From the NCBI RefSeq assembly GCF_025643335.1, contig NZ_CP092489.1:2150001-2214000 (forward strand): 64,000 bases of DNA, read 5' to 3'. The stretch's first letter is position 1; every line of letters begins with the position of its first letter. The position numbers and the translations under genes are program-made. This document shows, piece by piece, positions 36,617 through 44,524 of this stretch. The DNA is from Endozoicomonas sp. Mp262. GTDB taxonomy: Bacteria; Pseudomonadota; Gammaproteobacteria; Pseudomonadales; Endozoicomonadaceae. Below the pieces are notes generated by a model. The model did not search any database. It had not been told where the DNA came from and saw only the letters and a list, made by a program, of their open reading frames with translations.

Positions 36617-36756
36617 TGTTACTGCTCGCTTGTGTGGATAGGGCGAGAGCCGCTGAACTTATGATGAAATCTCCTGTGAATATAGCAAAGCTTGTGAGTT
36701 AAGCACTTTTTAAATTGTCAAGGGAATGGTTTTCGTTAGTAGCTATGCATTTGAAA

Positions 36757-36784
36757 TTGCATTTTTGCAACATCAAGGTATGAT
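36757..36784 (+). promoter_or_regulatory. candidate sigma-70 promoter of rplY-pth
   Basis: TTGCAT (36757-36762) and TATGAT (36779-36784) are spaced by 16 bases. They sit about 70 bases upstream of the rplY ATG, in the 236-base gap after the serpin start. GGAG precedes the ATG at 36853. Confidence 0.5.
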
Positions 36785-36852
36785 ACTGCACCTTTATATA
36801 CAGTTGCCGTACCTGGTCGCAAGGTGGCGGCAGCGACTAGTGGAGAAAGAAA

Positions 36853-37473
36853 ATGTCTGATGCAATGATTCTGAATGCGGAAGCACGGAAAGATGTAGGG
36901 AAAGGTGCGAGCCGCCGCCTGCGCCGTGCTGACCTGGTTCCTGCCATTATCTACGGTGGTGAGCAAGAGCCGGTACAGGTTACTATGGAAGGCAAGGCAA
37001 TCCGTAAGGCCCTGGAAAGCGAAGGCTTCTACTCCCAGATTCTGACTCTGGTTGTTGAAGGTAAAAATCAGCAGGTGATTCTGAAGGATATCCAGCGTCA
37101 TCCTGCCAAAGAATTCGCTATGCACCTGGATTTTATGCGTGTTGAAGCTTCCCAGGCTATTACTACTCACGTTCCTCTGCACTTCCTGAACGAAGAAGCT
37201 TGCAAGGGCGTTAAAGATCAGGGTGGTGCGATCACTCACGCTCGTGTAGAAGTAGAAGTACGCTGCCTGCCGGGCAATCTGCCAGAGTTCATCGAAGTGG
37301 ACATGGCTGACATCGAGCTGGGTGGACACGTTCACCTGAGTGACCTGAAACTGCCTGAAGGTGTTGAGCTGGTTGCCCTGTCTCTGGGTGAAGACCATGA
37401 TCTGGATGTTGCCAGCGTTCAGGCTACCCGCGCAACCAAGGATGACGAAGCTGCTGAAGGCGGCGAAGAGTAA
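36853..37473 (+). CDS. rplY: 50S ribosomal protein L25 (long Ctc/TL5 form)
   Basis: Binds 5S rRNA in the large ribosomal subunit. The 206 residues are the long form with an N-terminal 5S-binding domain (about 1-95, including GKGASRRLRRADLVPAIIYG) and a C-terminal CTC-type beta domain (about 100-195) that the 94-residue E. coli protein lacks. The acidic end (DDEAAEGGEE) is typical of this group. It is followed 26 bases later by pth, as in pseudomonads. Confidence 0.96.
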   Translation: MSDAMILNAEARKDVGKGASRRLRRADLVPAIIYGGEQEPVQVTMEGKAIRKALESEGFYSQILTLVVEGKNQQVILKDIQRHPAKEFAMHLDFMRVEASQAITTHVPLHFLNEEACKGVKDQGGAITHARVEVEVRCLPGNLPEFIEVDMADIELGGHVHLSDLKLPEGVELVALSLGEDHDLDVASVQATRATKDDEAAEGGEE

Positions 37474-37499
37474 TCCTTTAAAATTCGAAACTGGTAATT

Positions 37500-38102
37500 A
37501 TGGCGAAAGTAATGAAAGGACACTCCATACAATTGATTGTTGGGCTTGGTAACCCAGGTGCCAAGTATGAGGATACTCGCCATAATGCCGGTTTCTGGTT
37601 TGTTGAGCAGTTGGCTCGTGCCCATGGTGAAAACTTGCAGCCGGAAAAGAAATTTTTCGGCCTGTCTGCTCGCATAACCATTGGTGGACAGGATGTCCGC
37701 CTGCTTAACCCCACCACTTTTATGAATAACAGTGGACAGGCGGTGGGTGCAATCAGTACCTTTTTTAAGATCCCTCCCCAGTCAATTCTTGTAGCCCATG
37801 ATGAACTGGATCTGCCCGCAGGTATCGGGCGTCTGAAGCAGGGGGGTGGCCATGGCGGTCACAATGGCCTGCGCGATATTATTGCCTCACTGGGTAACTG
37901 CAAGGATTTCCAGCGCCTTCGGATTGGTATAGGCCATCCGGGTAATAGCAAGGAAGTCATTAACTATGTGTTGCAAAAGCCTTCTGTGGCGGATAGGCAG
38001 CGTATGGATGCTGTTATTGGTGAAGCAGTGCGTATTACCCCGGAAGCCCTTAATGGCTCCTGGCAAAAAGCAGTACAAGAATTACATACCTTTTCTTCCT
38101 GA
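37500..38102 (+). CDS. pth: peptidyl-tRNA hydrolase
   Basis: Releases peptides from prematurely dissociated peptidyl-tRNAs. The 200 residues contain IVGLGNPGAKYEDTRHNAGF (about 13-32) with the catalytic His and Asn, LNPTTFMNNSGQAVGAI, the acid residue in VAHDELDLPAGIGRLKQGGG and HGGHNGLRDI. ychF is the usual next gene; here it lies about 24.8 kb further on. Confidence 0.97.
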   Translation: MAKVMKGHSIQLIVGLGNPGAKYEDTRHNAGFWFVEQLARAHGENLQPEKKFFGLSARITIGGQDVRLLNPTTFMNNSGQAVGAISTFFKIPPQSILVAHDELDLPAGIGRLKQGGGHGGHNGLRDIIASLGNCKDFQRLRIGIGHPGNSKEVINYVLQKPSVADRQRMDAVIGEAVRITPEALNGSWQKAVQELHTFSS

Positions 38103-38137
38103 TGAAGGGTACAAGCCCTGTACACAGCCACTGGGTG

Positions 38138-39133
38138 TTATGATATAGCCAGCTCAGGCAGGGGCCAGTAGTTTTCCTTGTCAGTTTGTTGTCCGCCTCG
38201 TTTCAGGGCATGATCCAGCAAGCGGCATACCAGCTTTTCGAATGGAATTCCTGCGGCTCGTGCGCCATCGGGAAAAAGGCTGGTGGGCGTCATTCCCGGC
38301 AAGTTATTTAGCTCTGAAAAAATGGGGCAACCTACCTCAGGTACAACAAAGTCGGATCGGCTAAGATCCCGGCAGCCTAATAGTTGATGAGCCTTTAAGG
38401 CTATTTCCTGTACCCGGTGATACTGCTGTTCTGGTAGCTGAGCTGGAATAATATGCTCACTCAGCCCTGGTGTATACCGGTGCACGTAGTCATACCAGGC
38501 GCCATCAGGTGTAATGATTTCCGTTACTGGCAATAGTGTGGTGTCCTCCAGATCAAGGATGCCAGCTGTAATCTCTTTGCCTGCGATAAATTCTTCCACG
38601 AGCAGTTTCTGATCTTTTTCAAAGCTTTCCCCAAGCTTTTCCCTGAGATCCTCATGGCCAGTGGCAAACTGAACCCCAATGCCTGAACCCTGTCCCAGCG
38701 GCTTGATAATAACCTGCTCACCCAGGCAGTCGAGGCAGCGTTGTACGCAGCTATCCAGCTCTTCATGACGGTGGACAATCTGATCTTTTGCCAGGGGAAT
38801 GCCCGCCGCATGAAGAATCCGCTTGGTAACCGATTTGTCCAGGGCACTGGCGCTGGCTAAAACTCCGGAGCCTACATAGGCAATACCCATAATATCCAGT
38901 AGCCCTTGCAGTGAGCCATCTTCTCCCATCGGGCCATGGGCCACCGGAAATACCACATCCACTTTATGGGTAAGCAATTGAGCGGGTAGCTGTTCATCCA
39001 GTTCCAGGTGGATGACTTTTTCAAAATATTTCTCAACAGCCGGACTCAACCGCCCGGCGGATAAACGGGATACATCCGCTTCAGGAGAGGGGCCACCGCA
39101 AACAATAGCAACGGTTTTATTGCGAAGAGGCAT
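38138..39133 (-). CDS. ddl: D-alanine--D-alanine ligase-like protein
   Basis: An ATP-grasp ligase that joins two D-alanines for peptidoglycan precursors. I choose the ATG at 39133 (MPLRNKTVAIVCGGPSPEAD, 331 residues), with AAAGG about 8 bases upstream; an upstream in-frame TTG at 39175 is unlikely. Motifs: VFPVAHGPMGEDGSLQGLLD (about 61-80), VIIKPLGQGSGIGVQFA, WYDYVHRYTPGLSEHIIPA (the omega-loop tyrosine region) and FSELNNLPGMTPTSLFP. The tyrosine in YDY argues for D-Ala-D-Ala and against D-Ala-D-Lac. It is outside the murein gene cluster where ddlB is normally found and is the first gene of the accessory stretch after pth. Confidence 0.88.
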   Translation of the reverse strand: MPLRNKTVAIVCGGPSPEADVSRLSAGRLSPAVEKYFEKVIHLELDEQLPAQLLTHKVDVVFPVAHGPMGEDGSLQGLLDIMGIAYVGSGVLASASALDKSVTKRILHAAGIPLAKDQIVHRHEELDSCVQRCLDCLGEQVIIKPLGQGSGIGVQFATGHEDLREKLGESFEKDQKLLVEEFIAGKEITAGILDLEDTTLLPVTEIITPDGAWYDYVHRYTPGLSEHIIPAQLPEQQYHRVQEIALKAHQLLGCRDLSRSDFVVPEVGCPIFSELNNLPGMTPTSLFPDGARAAGIPFEKLVCRLLDHALKRGGQQTDKENYWPLPELAIS

Positions 39134-39209
39134 CAGGGCAACCTTTAGATGATTAAAATGACTAAGGCTCACCAAGAATAGACGTGATTATGCACTCTCG
39201 CTACAGGGC

Positions 39210-39461
39210 CTAATTCTTTCCCGGGAGTCTCATGGGTTTGCGAAAGAGGTCAAGCTCCCAAGGCTGCCATTTATTTCTTAGCCTCTTTTTCTCGTTGTCG
39301 GAATTATTCTTATCAATGGCTGAGAGTTCATTTGACATGTCTGTATAGGTAGAGAATTGGCAGCTAAGCCAGCAGTCATCCATAGTATTATCATCCGGAG
39401 GATCTGTTGCGCACCCGGTAAATAAAATGATAACGGGTAATAGCCGATGTGAATTATTCAT
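39210..39461 (-). CDS. small predicted lipoprotein
   Basis: An 83-residue protein with a lipoprotein signal (lipobox LFTGC, Cys about 17). The mature part is short and polar, with two more cysteines (MDDCWLSCQFSTY) that could pair, and a basic C-terminus. I do not recognise a family. It lies 76 bases upstream of ddl on the same strand and diverges from trpR. Confidence 0.55.
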   Translation of the reverse strand: MNNSHRLLPVIILFTGCATDPPDDNTMDDCWLSCQFSTYTDMSNELSAIDKNNSDNEKKRLRNKWQPWELDLFRKPMRLPGKN

Positions 39462-39548
39462 ACTGCTTTGAAGAGAATAATGACTTTATACAGTGTAGCT
39501 GATTGATAGAAATGACAATTCAAGTATTTTCCGAAATAAAAAATAGGG

Positions 39549-39576
39549 TTGCACTTCTGTACTGTTACAGCAGTAC
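39549..39576 (+). promoter_or_regulatory. trpR promoter region with Trp operator
   Basis: GTACTGTTACAGCAGTAC (39559-39576) is an 18-base dyad with perfect GTACTG/CAGTAC arms. It closely resembles the E. coli trpR operator, which has the same GTACT and AGTAC ends. A TTGCAC box at 39549-39554 could be the -35; the operator would cover the spacer and -10. Tryptophan-bound TrpR would thus repress its own gene and the permease. Confidence 0.75.
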
Positions 39577-39593
39577 ATCTTTAAGGCTTGATT

Positions 39594-39860
39594 ATGACTG
39601 AAGGTTCCTGGAAGGAATTTCTTGAATTGCTGGAAAGGCGACAAAATGCCGGTGATTTGGAAAATATCCTGAATGTGCTGCTAACCCCTGAAGAGTGTGA
39701 AGCGATTGGAAATCGTCTGGCAACGCTCCGGGCCTTGCTGGCCGGTAACGAAAGCCAGAGAGAAATCGCAGCCAGGCTTGGGGTCAGTATTGCCAAGGTA
39801 ACGCGTTGTTCAAATAACCTGAAGCAACTTTCCAGTTCTGAAAAAGCCATTATTCAATAA
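39594..39860 (+). CDS. trpR: Trp operon repressor
   Basis: A helical DNA-binding repressor that needs tryptophan as corepressor. From the ATG at 39594 (AAGG 7 bases upstream) it has 88 residues, shorter than E. coli TrpR (108). The family core is present: LLTPEECEAIGNRLATLRAL (about 30-49), then the helix-turn-helix NESQREIAARLGVSIAKVTR (about 53-72). It is followed after 26 bases by an aromatic amino acid permease, so the two form an operon under the upstream operator. TrpR is patchily distributed outside enterics and relatives. Confidence 0.93.
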   Translation: MTEGSWKEFLELLERRQNAGDLENILNVLLTPEECEAIGNRLATLRALLAGNESQREIAARLGVSIAKVTRCSNNLKQLSSSEKAIIQ

Positions 39861-39886
39861 AATACTACTAACGGGCAGGGTAGTGC

Positions 39887-41152
39887 ATGTCGGAAGCAGC
39901 AATAATACCGTCCAGTGGACAGGTTAAAACAAACAGAGGGGCTATTTTAGGTAGCGCTGTAATTGTTAGTGGAACCGCTACTGGAGCGGGTATGTTTTCA
40001 ATGCCAGTGGCTACTAGTGGTATGTGGTTTGTACCATCCCTGTTGATGCTGCTATTTGTCTGGTTCTGTATGTATAGCGCTTCGCTTTATTTGCTGGAAG
40101 CGAATATGCGTTTTCCCATTGGTGCCAGTTTTGACAGCATCGCTGAAAAAACCATAGGGAATATTGGACGACTGATTAATGGTTTGTCTGTTGGCTTTGT
40201 CTGCTACGTGCTTACTTATGCTTACATCTCTGGTGGCAGCTCCATTATCTCCCATTCGCTAAAGGCGGTGGCTGATATTACCCTGGCTCCCTCTTATTCC
40301 AGTCTTATATTTGCGGTGGTACTGAGTTCTATTGTTGTGCTGGGTACCAGAGCGGTAGACCGGGTGACTACTGCATTACTAGGGGGCATGGTTATCAGCT
40401 TTCTCGGTTTTACCAGTGGGTTGGTTACCCAGGCGGAAAGCCAGCTGTTGTTTCCGGCCCTGCAAAGCTCGGATACCCTGCCTTACGCTTTTGCGGCGCT
40501 CAGCTTCGTCACCGTGAGCTTTGGGTTTCAGAATTGCGTTCCCAGCATTACCCGTTACCTGAAAAAAGATGCCCATGCTGTTCGCAAGGCGCTGTTATGG
40601 GGTTCGTTAATTACTCTGGTATTTTACATTGTCTGGTTGATCAGTATTTTTGGCAATCTGGGTCGTGACCAGTTTCCGGCAGTGATTGCTCAGGGTGGTA
40701 ATATTGGTAGCCTGATTCGTGCCTTGGAAGCTAATGGCTTGCAGTCTGGCATGTCCAATATCTTGCAGCTGTTCTCTAATATGGCTGTGGCCAGTTCATT
40801 CTTGGGGGTTAGCCTCAGTCTGTTTGACTATATTGCTGACCTGTTTGGTTTTGGTCATGACCTGAAGGGACGCCTGAAAACTGCCGCTGTCACCTTCATT
40901 CCTCCGACACTGCTGGGGGTGCTATTACCAAACGGTTTTATTGCAGCCATTGCATTTGCCGGTGTGGGGATGGAGGTGTTCTGTATTATTACACCCGTAC
41001 TGATGGCCTGGGTAGGACGCAAAAATAACGCAGAGGGTTATCAGGTATCTGGTGGCAAATTGCGTATGATGTTGGTTATGGGCTTTGGTATTCTTTCTCT
41101 GGTGCTGGCAGCGTTGGATAGTTTCTCTCTGTTGCCCTGGTTCGGGAAATAA
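39887..41152 (+). CDS. aromatic amino acid permease (Mtr/TyrP/TnaB family), probably tryptophan-specific
   Basis: A 421-residue inner-membrane proton symporter with 11 predicted membrane segments. Family motifs include SGTATGAGMFSMPVATSGMW (about 28-47), SFVTVSFGFQNCVPSITRYL (about 206-225) and SNMAVASSFLGVSLSLFDYI. Mtr, TnaB and TyrP cannot be told apart reliably by reading, but the upstream trpR and Trp operator argue for tryptophan. A G5/C5 hairpin at 41153-41176 right after the stop may end transcription, though it lacks a U-tract. Confidence 0.88.
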   Translation: MSEAAIIPSSGQVKTNRGAILGSAVIVSGTATGAGMFSMPVATSGMWFVPSLLMLLFVWFCMYSASLYLLEANMRFPIGASFDSIAEKTIGNIGRLINGLSVGFVCYVLTYAYISGGSSIISHSLKAVADITLAPSYSSLIFAVVLSSIVVLGTRAVDRVTTALLGGMVISFLGFTSGLVTQAESQLLFPALQSSDTLPYAFAALSFVTVSFGFQNCVPSITRYLKKDAHAVRKALLWGSLITLVFYIVWLISIFGNLGRDQFPAVIAQGGNIGSLIRALEANGLQSGMSNILQLFSNMAVASSFLGVSLSLFDYIADLFGFGHDLKGRLKTAAVTFIPPTLLGVLLPNGFIAAIAFAGVGMEVFCIITPVLMAWVGRKNNAEGYQVSGGKLRMMLVMGFGILSLVLAALDSFSLLPWFGK

Positions 41153-41176
41153 AGGGGGAAGATATATATACCCCCT

Positions 41177-41419
41177 GCACTGAATAGTGGCTTCATCTGT
41201 TGAAACAAGGCTGAGCTTCTGCTGACCAAGAGCTGTATGGTGTTGGCAAAGCCTGGCTTTTCTTCGTCTTCGTTCAACCAGCCAGTCGGCCCACTGTCGA
41301 AGTTCACTGGCTGGATTGTTTTTCAGTGCTTCAATCAGGCTATTGATGCGATAGCAAGAATTATCCTCGCCCATTACGTGCAATGTTTAAAAGAGTCTAT
41401 CCAGAATCGAAAGAGTACT
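41177..41419. other. intergenic gap without a supportable gene
   Basis: A minus-strand frame beginning near 41373 has some protein-like sequence (LIEALKNNPASELRQW) but no ribosome binding site, and it runs into the permease gene. It may be a remnant. Confidence 0.3.
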
Positions 41420-41458
41420 CCCGCCGAACTAGGCGGGTGGTGAATTTCGTTCAGCCCG

Positions 41459-41863
41459 TTAGGGCTGATCTTGGTTTCTGATATATTCAGTTATTAATTC
41501 AAGTGGCGCACCACCGCAACTACCCGCAAAGTACGATCTTGACCACAGAACCGGCTTTCGATACGCACCTGCAATATCACAAACCCCCTGTCTCAGTCGT
41601 CTGAATGAAACAGCTTTCAGGCTGTTTATCAGTTTCGCAATAGCTGGCGTGCTGGGCGATAACTCAACCGAAAGATGAACGTGATCGGCTTCACCGTTGC
41701 AGTCTGTTAGCTCTGCCTCAAAGTTTCCGCATATCTCAGAAAATATTTCTCTCAGTCTGGATAGGTGCAACTCGCCAAGCACTTTCTTTCTGTACTTTGT
41801 CACAAAAACAATGTGGCAGTGCAAAGTATAAGCACTGTGTCAGCCTTTCTTTATTTCTTGCAT
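41459..41863 (-). pseudogene. tnpA: IS200/IS605 transposase TnpA (HUH/Y1) with TGA at codon 8
   Basis: The single-strand HUH transposase of the element. The native start is probably the ATG at 41863 (MQEIKKG, then TGA, then HSAYTLHCHIVFVTKYRKKV). The TGA (41842-41840) sits where family members usually have arginine. Everything after it is open: HUH motif in ADHVHLSVEL and the tyrosine in WSRSYFAGSCGGAPLE. Restart at the TTG before HCHIVFV would give 121 residues lacking the first beta strand, so activity is doubtful. Confidence 0.85.
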
Positions 41864-41932
41864 ACTAATGTTTTATATTCCATTTTATACCCTGTAATTT
41901 AAGCATTAAAGATTAACATGCTGATTGGATAA

Positions 41933-42304
41933 ATGAAGATTCTCAAGGCCTATAAATTCAGACTGGAGGCGACACCAGAGCAGCATGTAAGACTCATGCA
42001 GCTCTGCGGTACAGCTCGTTTTGTCTGGAATAGAGCATTGAGTATCTGCAATGAAAAGTGGGAGTCTGGCGAAAAAATCCCGTCCTCATACACAATGGCT
42101 AAGTGGCTGCCAATCTGGAAGAAAGATGACGAAACCAGCTTTCTCGCTCAGGGATGGTATGAGTTCAGACGGCAGCTTGAGTATAAGCAAGCGTGGGCAG
42201 GCGGCGAAGTGGTTGCTGTTAATCCGGCATACACTAGCCAAGCCTGTAGTGCTTGTGGTCATACTGACAAAGCAAACAGAAAGACTCAGGCAAAATTCAT
42301 TTAA
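41933..42304 (+). pseudogene. tnpB: internally deleted TnpB (RNA-guided nuclease of IS605)
   Basis: 123 codons join the TnpB N-terminus (MKILKAYKFRLEATPEQHVR ... MAKWLPIWKKDD, to about residue 72) directly to the C-terminal zinc-ribbon region (WYEFRRQLEYKQAWAGGEVV, then SQACSACGHTDKANRKTQAK). Full TnpB is near 370-400 residues, so roughly 200 or more residues, including the first two RuvC acidic motifs, are gone, and the frame also stops before the second zinc-binding Cys pair. It cannot be an active nuclease. A guide RNA from the 3' end may be lost too. Confidence 0.88.
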
Positions 42305-42518
42305 TTTTTAAGTGTAAAGTGATGTATGTTATTTTTTGATCAATTAAATTCGGGGTGCTCATAAGTAGCTATTAATAAGGGACTAAAAGTATTCCAAAAC
42401 AAGTAGTAAAGTAAAGACTAGAGTAAGATGAATAAACTATCGACGTAAATGGGAATCGCTTTTTTTGATTGCCATCAAGTCTTTTAGATGTTACGTAAAT
42501 ATACGGATTGGTGTTGTT
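42305..42518. other. AT-rich gap between IS605 remnant and IS copy A
   Basis: No open frame of note. The 5' end of the interrupted subtilase, which should flank copy A if insertion had been simple, is not found here: there is no signal-peptide-like start joined in frame. Confidence 0.4.
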
Positions 42519-44163
42519 CAGCTATTCCCGCATGATGAACGTCGATGATCGTTGGTATTGACAATAAGGCAGCAAAAATAATGAAGCCGATCAAAACTGA
42601 GCCGCCAATTAACAAAGCGGAGCTTTAAAGAAAAAATGTCACCCCTGAACGTAGCTACGATATGGCCGGTTATGATGTATCGAATGGAATCACCCTTTTC
42701 TCTTCAATACCATGAGTTACTGTGTAAAAAAGCCCCTCCCACGTTTTTATCAGCCAATGCAAAAAATAGCCCTGTATCCATTTCCATAATGCTATACGGA
42801 CTCCTTTTGAGCGGGTTCTTAAAGCTTCCTGAAACTGGGGACAGCACAGTTCCTGTATTTGATCTACGAGAAAAGCAAGCATCGTCAGATAGGCCAGATT
42901 TGTGGCTAAGTGCTTCTCACCGTGACCGTAGTTATGTTCGAGATCGTAGCCTTGATTTTTCAGGGTGTTAAACGTCTGGTTCTCAATATGCCATCGGCAG
43001 CGCCCTCCTTTCATGACGGGTTCTATGGTTTCTTCGTTAAGCGGAATATCAGTCACCCAGCACCAGATATGCTGTTTACCTTTTTTATCGGTTTCGACAA
43101 AATCAAGCACATTAACCTGTTCTGCATATTTTGCCTTGTTCAGCCTGACGTCATTGGCATAGCGAAACCACCACTTAATTCCAGTCTCTTCATTAACTTT
43201 TTCAGCACGGTGAACTTTTCCTTCTTTATCCAGCTCATCCATCGCTTCAACCAGCGAGGCATGGTTGCCATCTTTCGCGACAATGATGTAATGCCAGCCA
43301 TAACTCTTAATCAGTTGGACAGTGGGGTTGTCAGCATAAAGACTGTCCAGAAGAATAACGAACTTTAGACGTGGGTGATGCTCTCGTATGGTGGCAAACA
43401 ACCGTTTAATGGCATTTTTTTCACAGTCATTTTTGGTCGAACCGTCCTGGCAAACTATGGCTTCCGGTGCCAATGGCAAGACTGTTTTTTGATCCGGGTG
43501 AGCAATGCATGCTGCCATTAACTGGTGGTAGTGAGCTTCGTTGGCCTTTCCCTTATTTTTAGTACAGCACTCCTGACAAGGTTTTTTATTATTGCAGGAG
43601 TAAAATAGCCCAGTTCCATCGATCGGGAGCAAGTAGTGATTTTTCAAGTTCCCGCAGTGAAATTCGAATGCCTTCAGTAATCCGCCCCTTTGGACGTTAG
43701 ACAGCAATGTCTTAAAAGGCTTTTTGAACTCTACGGGATCTATTGGATCCAGGATTTCCCGCATACTGGTATCACAGGGAGCACGTTTTTTTATCTGATA
43801 CAGGTGCTCAAGGTTATGCCTTACTTCTTGCTCTGTTTTATCACGCTCAAACGAGAGGAGCGATGGGTACTTGAGATGCATCATGGCAAAAGCGGACATG
43901 GAGGCATCATGTATTGTTATTTTTCTGGAATCCTTGTTTGGTCGGACATCTGGAATTTGCTCATAACTTTCAGAAATCGTAGTAATTAAACTGTTTGCAC
44001 AAAGATGCTTACGACTTTTTTGGAATGGATAAGCCATGAGAGACAGCCATTGATAAAGTATCCCTATCAAAAGTAGACGTTATTTTGTGCGAAATCACTC
44101 CATTTGGAATTTACTGTAAGCCTTGCTGTTGCAGTGATTTAATTGATGTCACGGGAATAGCTG
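42519..44163 (-). mobile_element. 1645-bp DDE-transposase IS, copy A (inverted relative to copy B)
   Basis: Bounded by 12-bp terminal inverted repeats CAGCTATTCCCG (42519-42530) and CGGGAATAGCTG (44152-44163). By eye it is base-for-base the inverse of copy B at 44525-46169, with the same length. Its flanks (GTGTTGTT on the left, CCTTGATAG on the right) do not match, so the target duplication has been lost by an adjacent deletion or rearrangement. The right flank is the subtilase coding sequence. Confidence 0.92.
42670..44037 (-). CDS. transposase of IS copy A (IS4-like DDE superfamily)
   Basis: 455 residues from the first ATG at 44037; an in-frame TTG at 44070 would add 11. Likely catalytic stretches: HYLLPIDGTGLFYS (first Asp), FVILLDSLYADNPTVQLIKS (second Asp) and GRCRWHIENQTFNTLKNQGY (catalytic Glu), as in IS4-type transposases with a Y/W-x2-E signature. 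A Cys-rich insert follows the first Asp (CNNKKPCQECCTKNKG). It is identical to the copy B protein. Confidence 0.9.
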   Translation of the reverse strand: MAYPFQKSRKHLCANSLITTISESYEQIPDVRPNKDSRKITIHDASMSAFAMMHLKYPSLLSFERDKTEQEVRHNLEHLYQIKKRAPCDTSMREILDPIDPVEFKKPFKTLLSNVQRGGLLKAFEFHCGNLKNHYLLPIDGTGLFYSCNNKKPCQECCTKNKGKANEAHYHQLMAACIAHPDQKTVLPLAPEAIVCQDGSTKNDCEKNAIKRLFATIREHHPRLKFVILLDSLYADNPTVQLIKSYGWHYIIVAKDGNHASLVEAMDELDKEGKVHRAEKVNEETGIKWWFRYANDVRLNKAKYAEQVNVLDFVETDKKGKQHIWCWVTDIPLNEETIEPVMKGGRCRWHIENQTFNTLKNQGYDLEHNYGHGEKHLATNLAYLTMLAFLVDQIQELCCPQFQEALRTRSKGVRIALWKWIQGYFLHWLIKTWEGLFYTVTHGIEEKRVIPFDTS

Positions 44164-44164
44164 C

Positions 44165-44524
44165 CTTGATAGCCATAAATTGACCAAACAGCTTGAAGAT
44201 GCAAACTGGCAGAATAAAACATCAAAGGTTGGGACGGGTGTTAATGATGCGATAAAAAAATATGGTAACGGCATTAAAGGAAATGAGGTTGTTGTTGCAG
44301 TGATCGATTCCGGGGTCGATATTAATCATCCGGATTTAAAAAATAAGATCTGGGTCAATAAATATGAAATACCGGGTGATGGTATCGACAATGATGGCAA
44401 TGGCTATGTGGATGATGTTCATGGCTGGAGTTTTCTGGGAAAAAATCAGGCCCATGCCAATGTTGAAGCAACCAGGATGTACAGAGATAAAACATTGGCG
44501 TTCAGAAATGACACCAGCAAACTC
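44165..44524 (+). pseudogene. subtilase (S8 serine protease), N-terminal fragment between two IS copies
   Basis: 120 codons in frame with the C-terminal part beyond copy B. It holds the catalytic Asp in VVVAVIDSGVDINHPDLKNK and a calcium-loop-like GDGIDNDGNGYVDD, typical of bacterial S8 proteases. The reading frame is open right back to the end of IS copy A, so the signal peptide and true start have been cut off. It runs into IS copy B, whose end supplies a stop after LQLFP. Not translatable as a functional enzyme in this state. Confidence 0.9.

Larger units (their letters stand above)
41420..42304. mobile_element. decayed IS200/IS605-family element (divergent tnpA and tnpB)
   Basis: A tnpA-like gene (minus) and a tnpB-like gene (plus) diverge in the arrangement of IS605-group elements. 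Two hairpins mark the left end: CCCGCC/GGCGGG at 41420-41437 and TCAGCCC/GGGCTGA at 41451-41468. Subterminal hairpins of this sort are where TnpA binds. The element looks dead: tnpA has an early stop and tnpB an internal deletion. The right end appears to be lost. Confidence 0.85.

Noticed and set aside
36736-37398. 220-residue open frame antisense to rplY
   Set aside because: Shadow of rplY; odd Gln/Phe-rich composition typical of reverse-strand frames.
40925-41383. 152-residue minus-strand frame at the end of the permease gene
   Set aside because: Most of it is antisense to the permease. Only the first ~75 codons are intergenic, with no start signal; noted as a possible remnant only.
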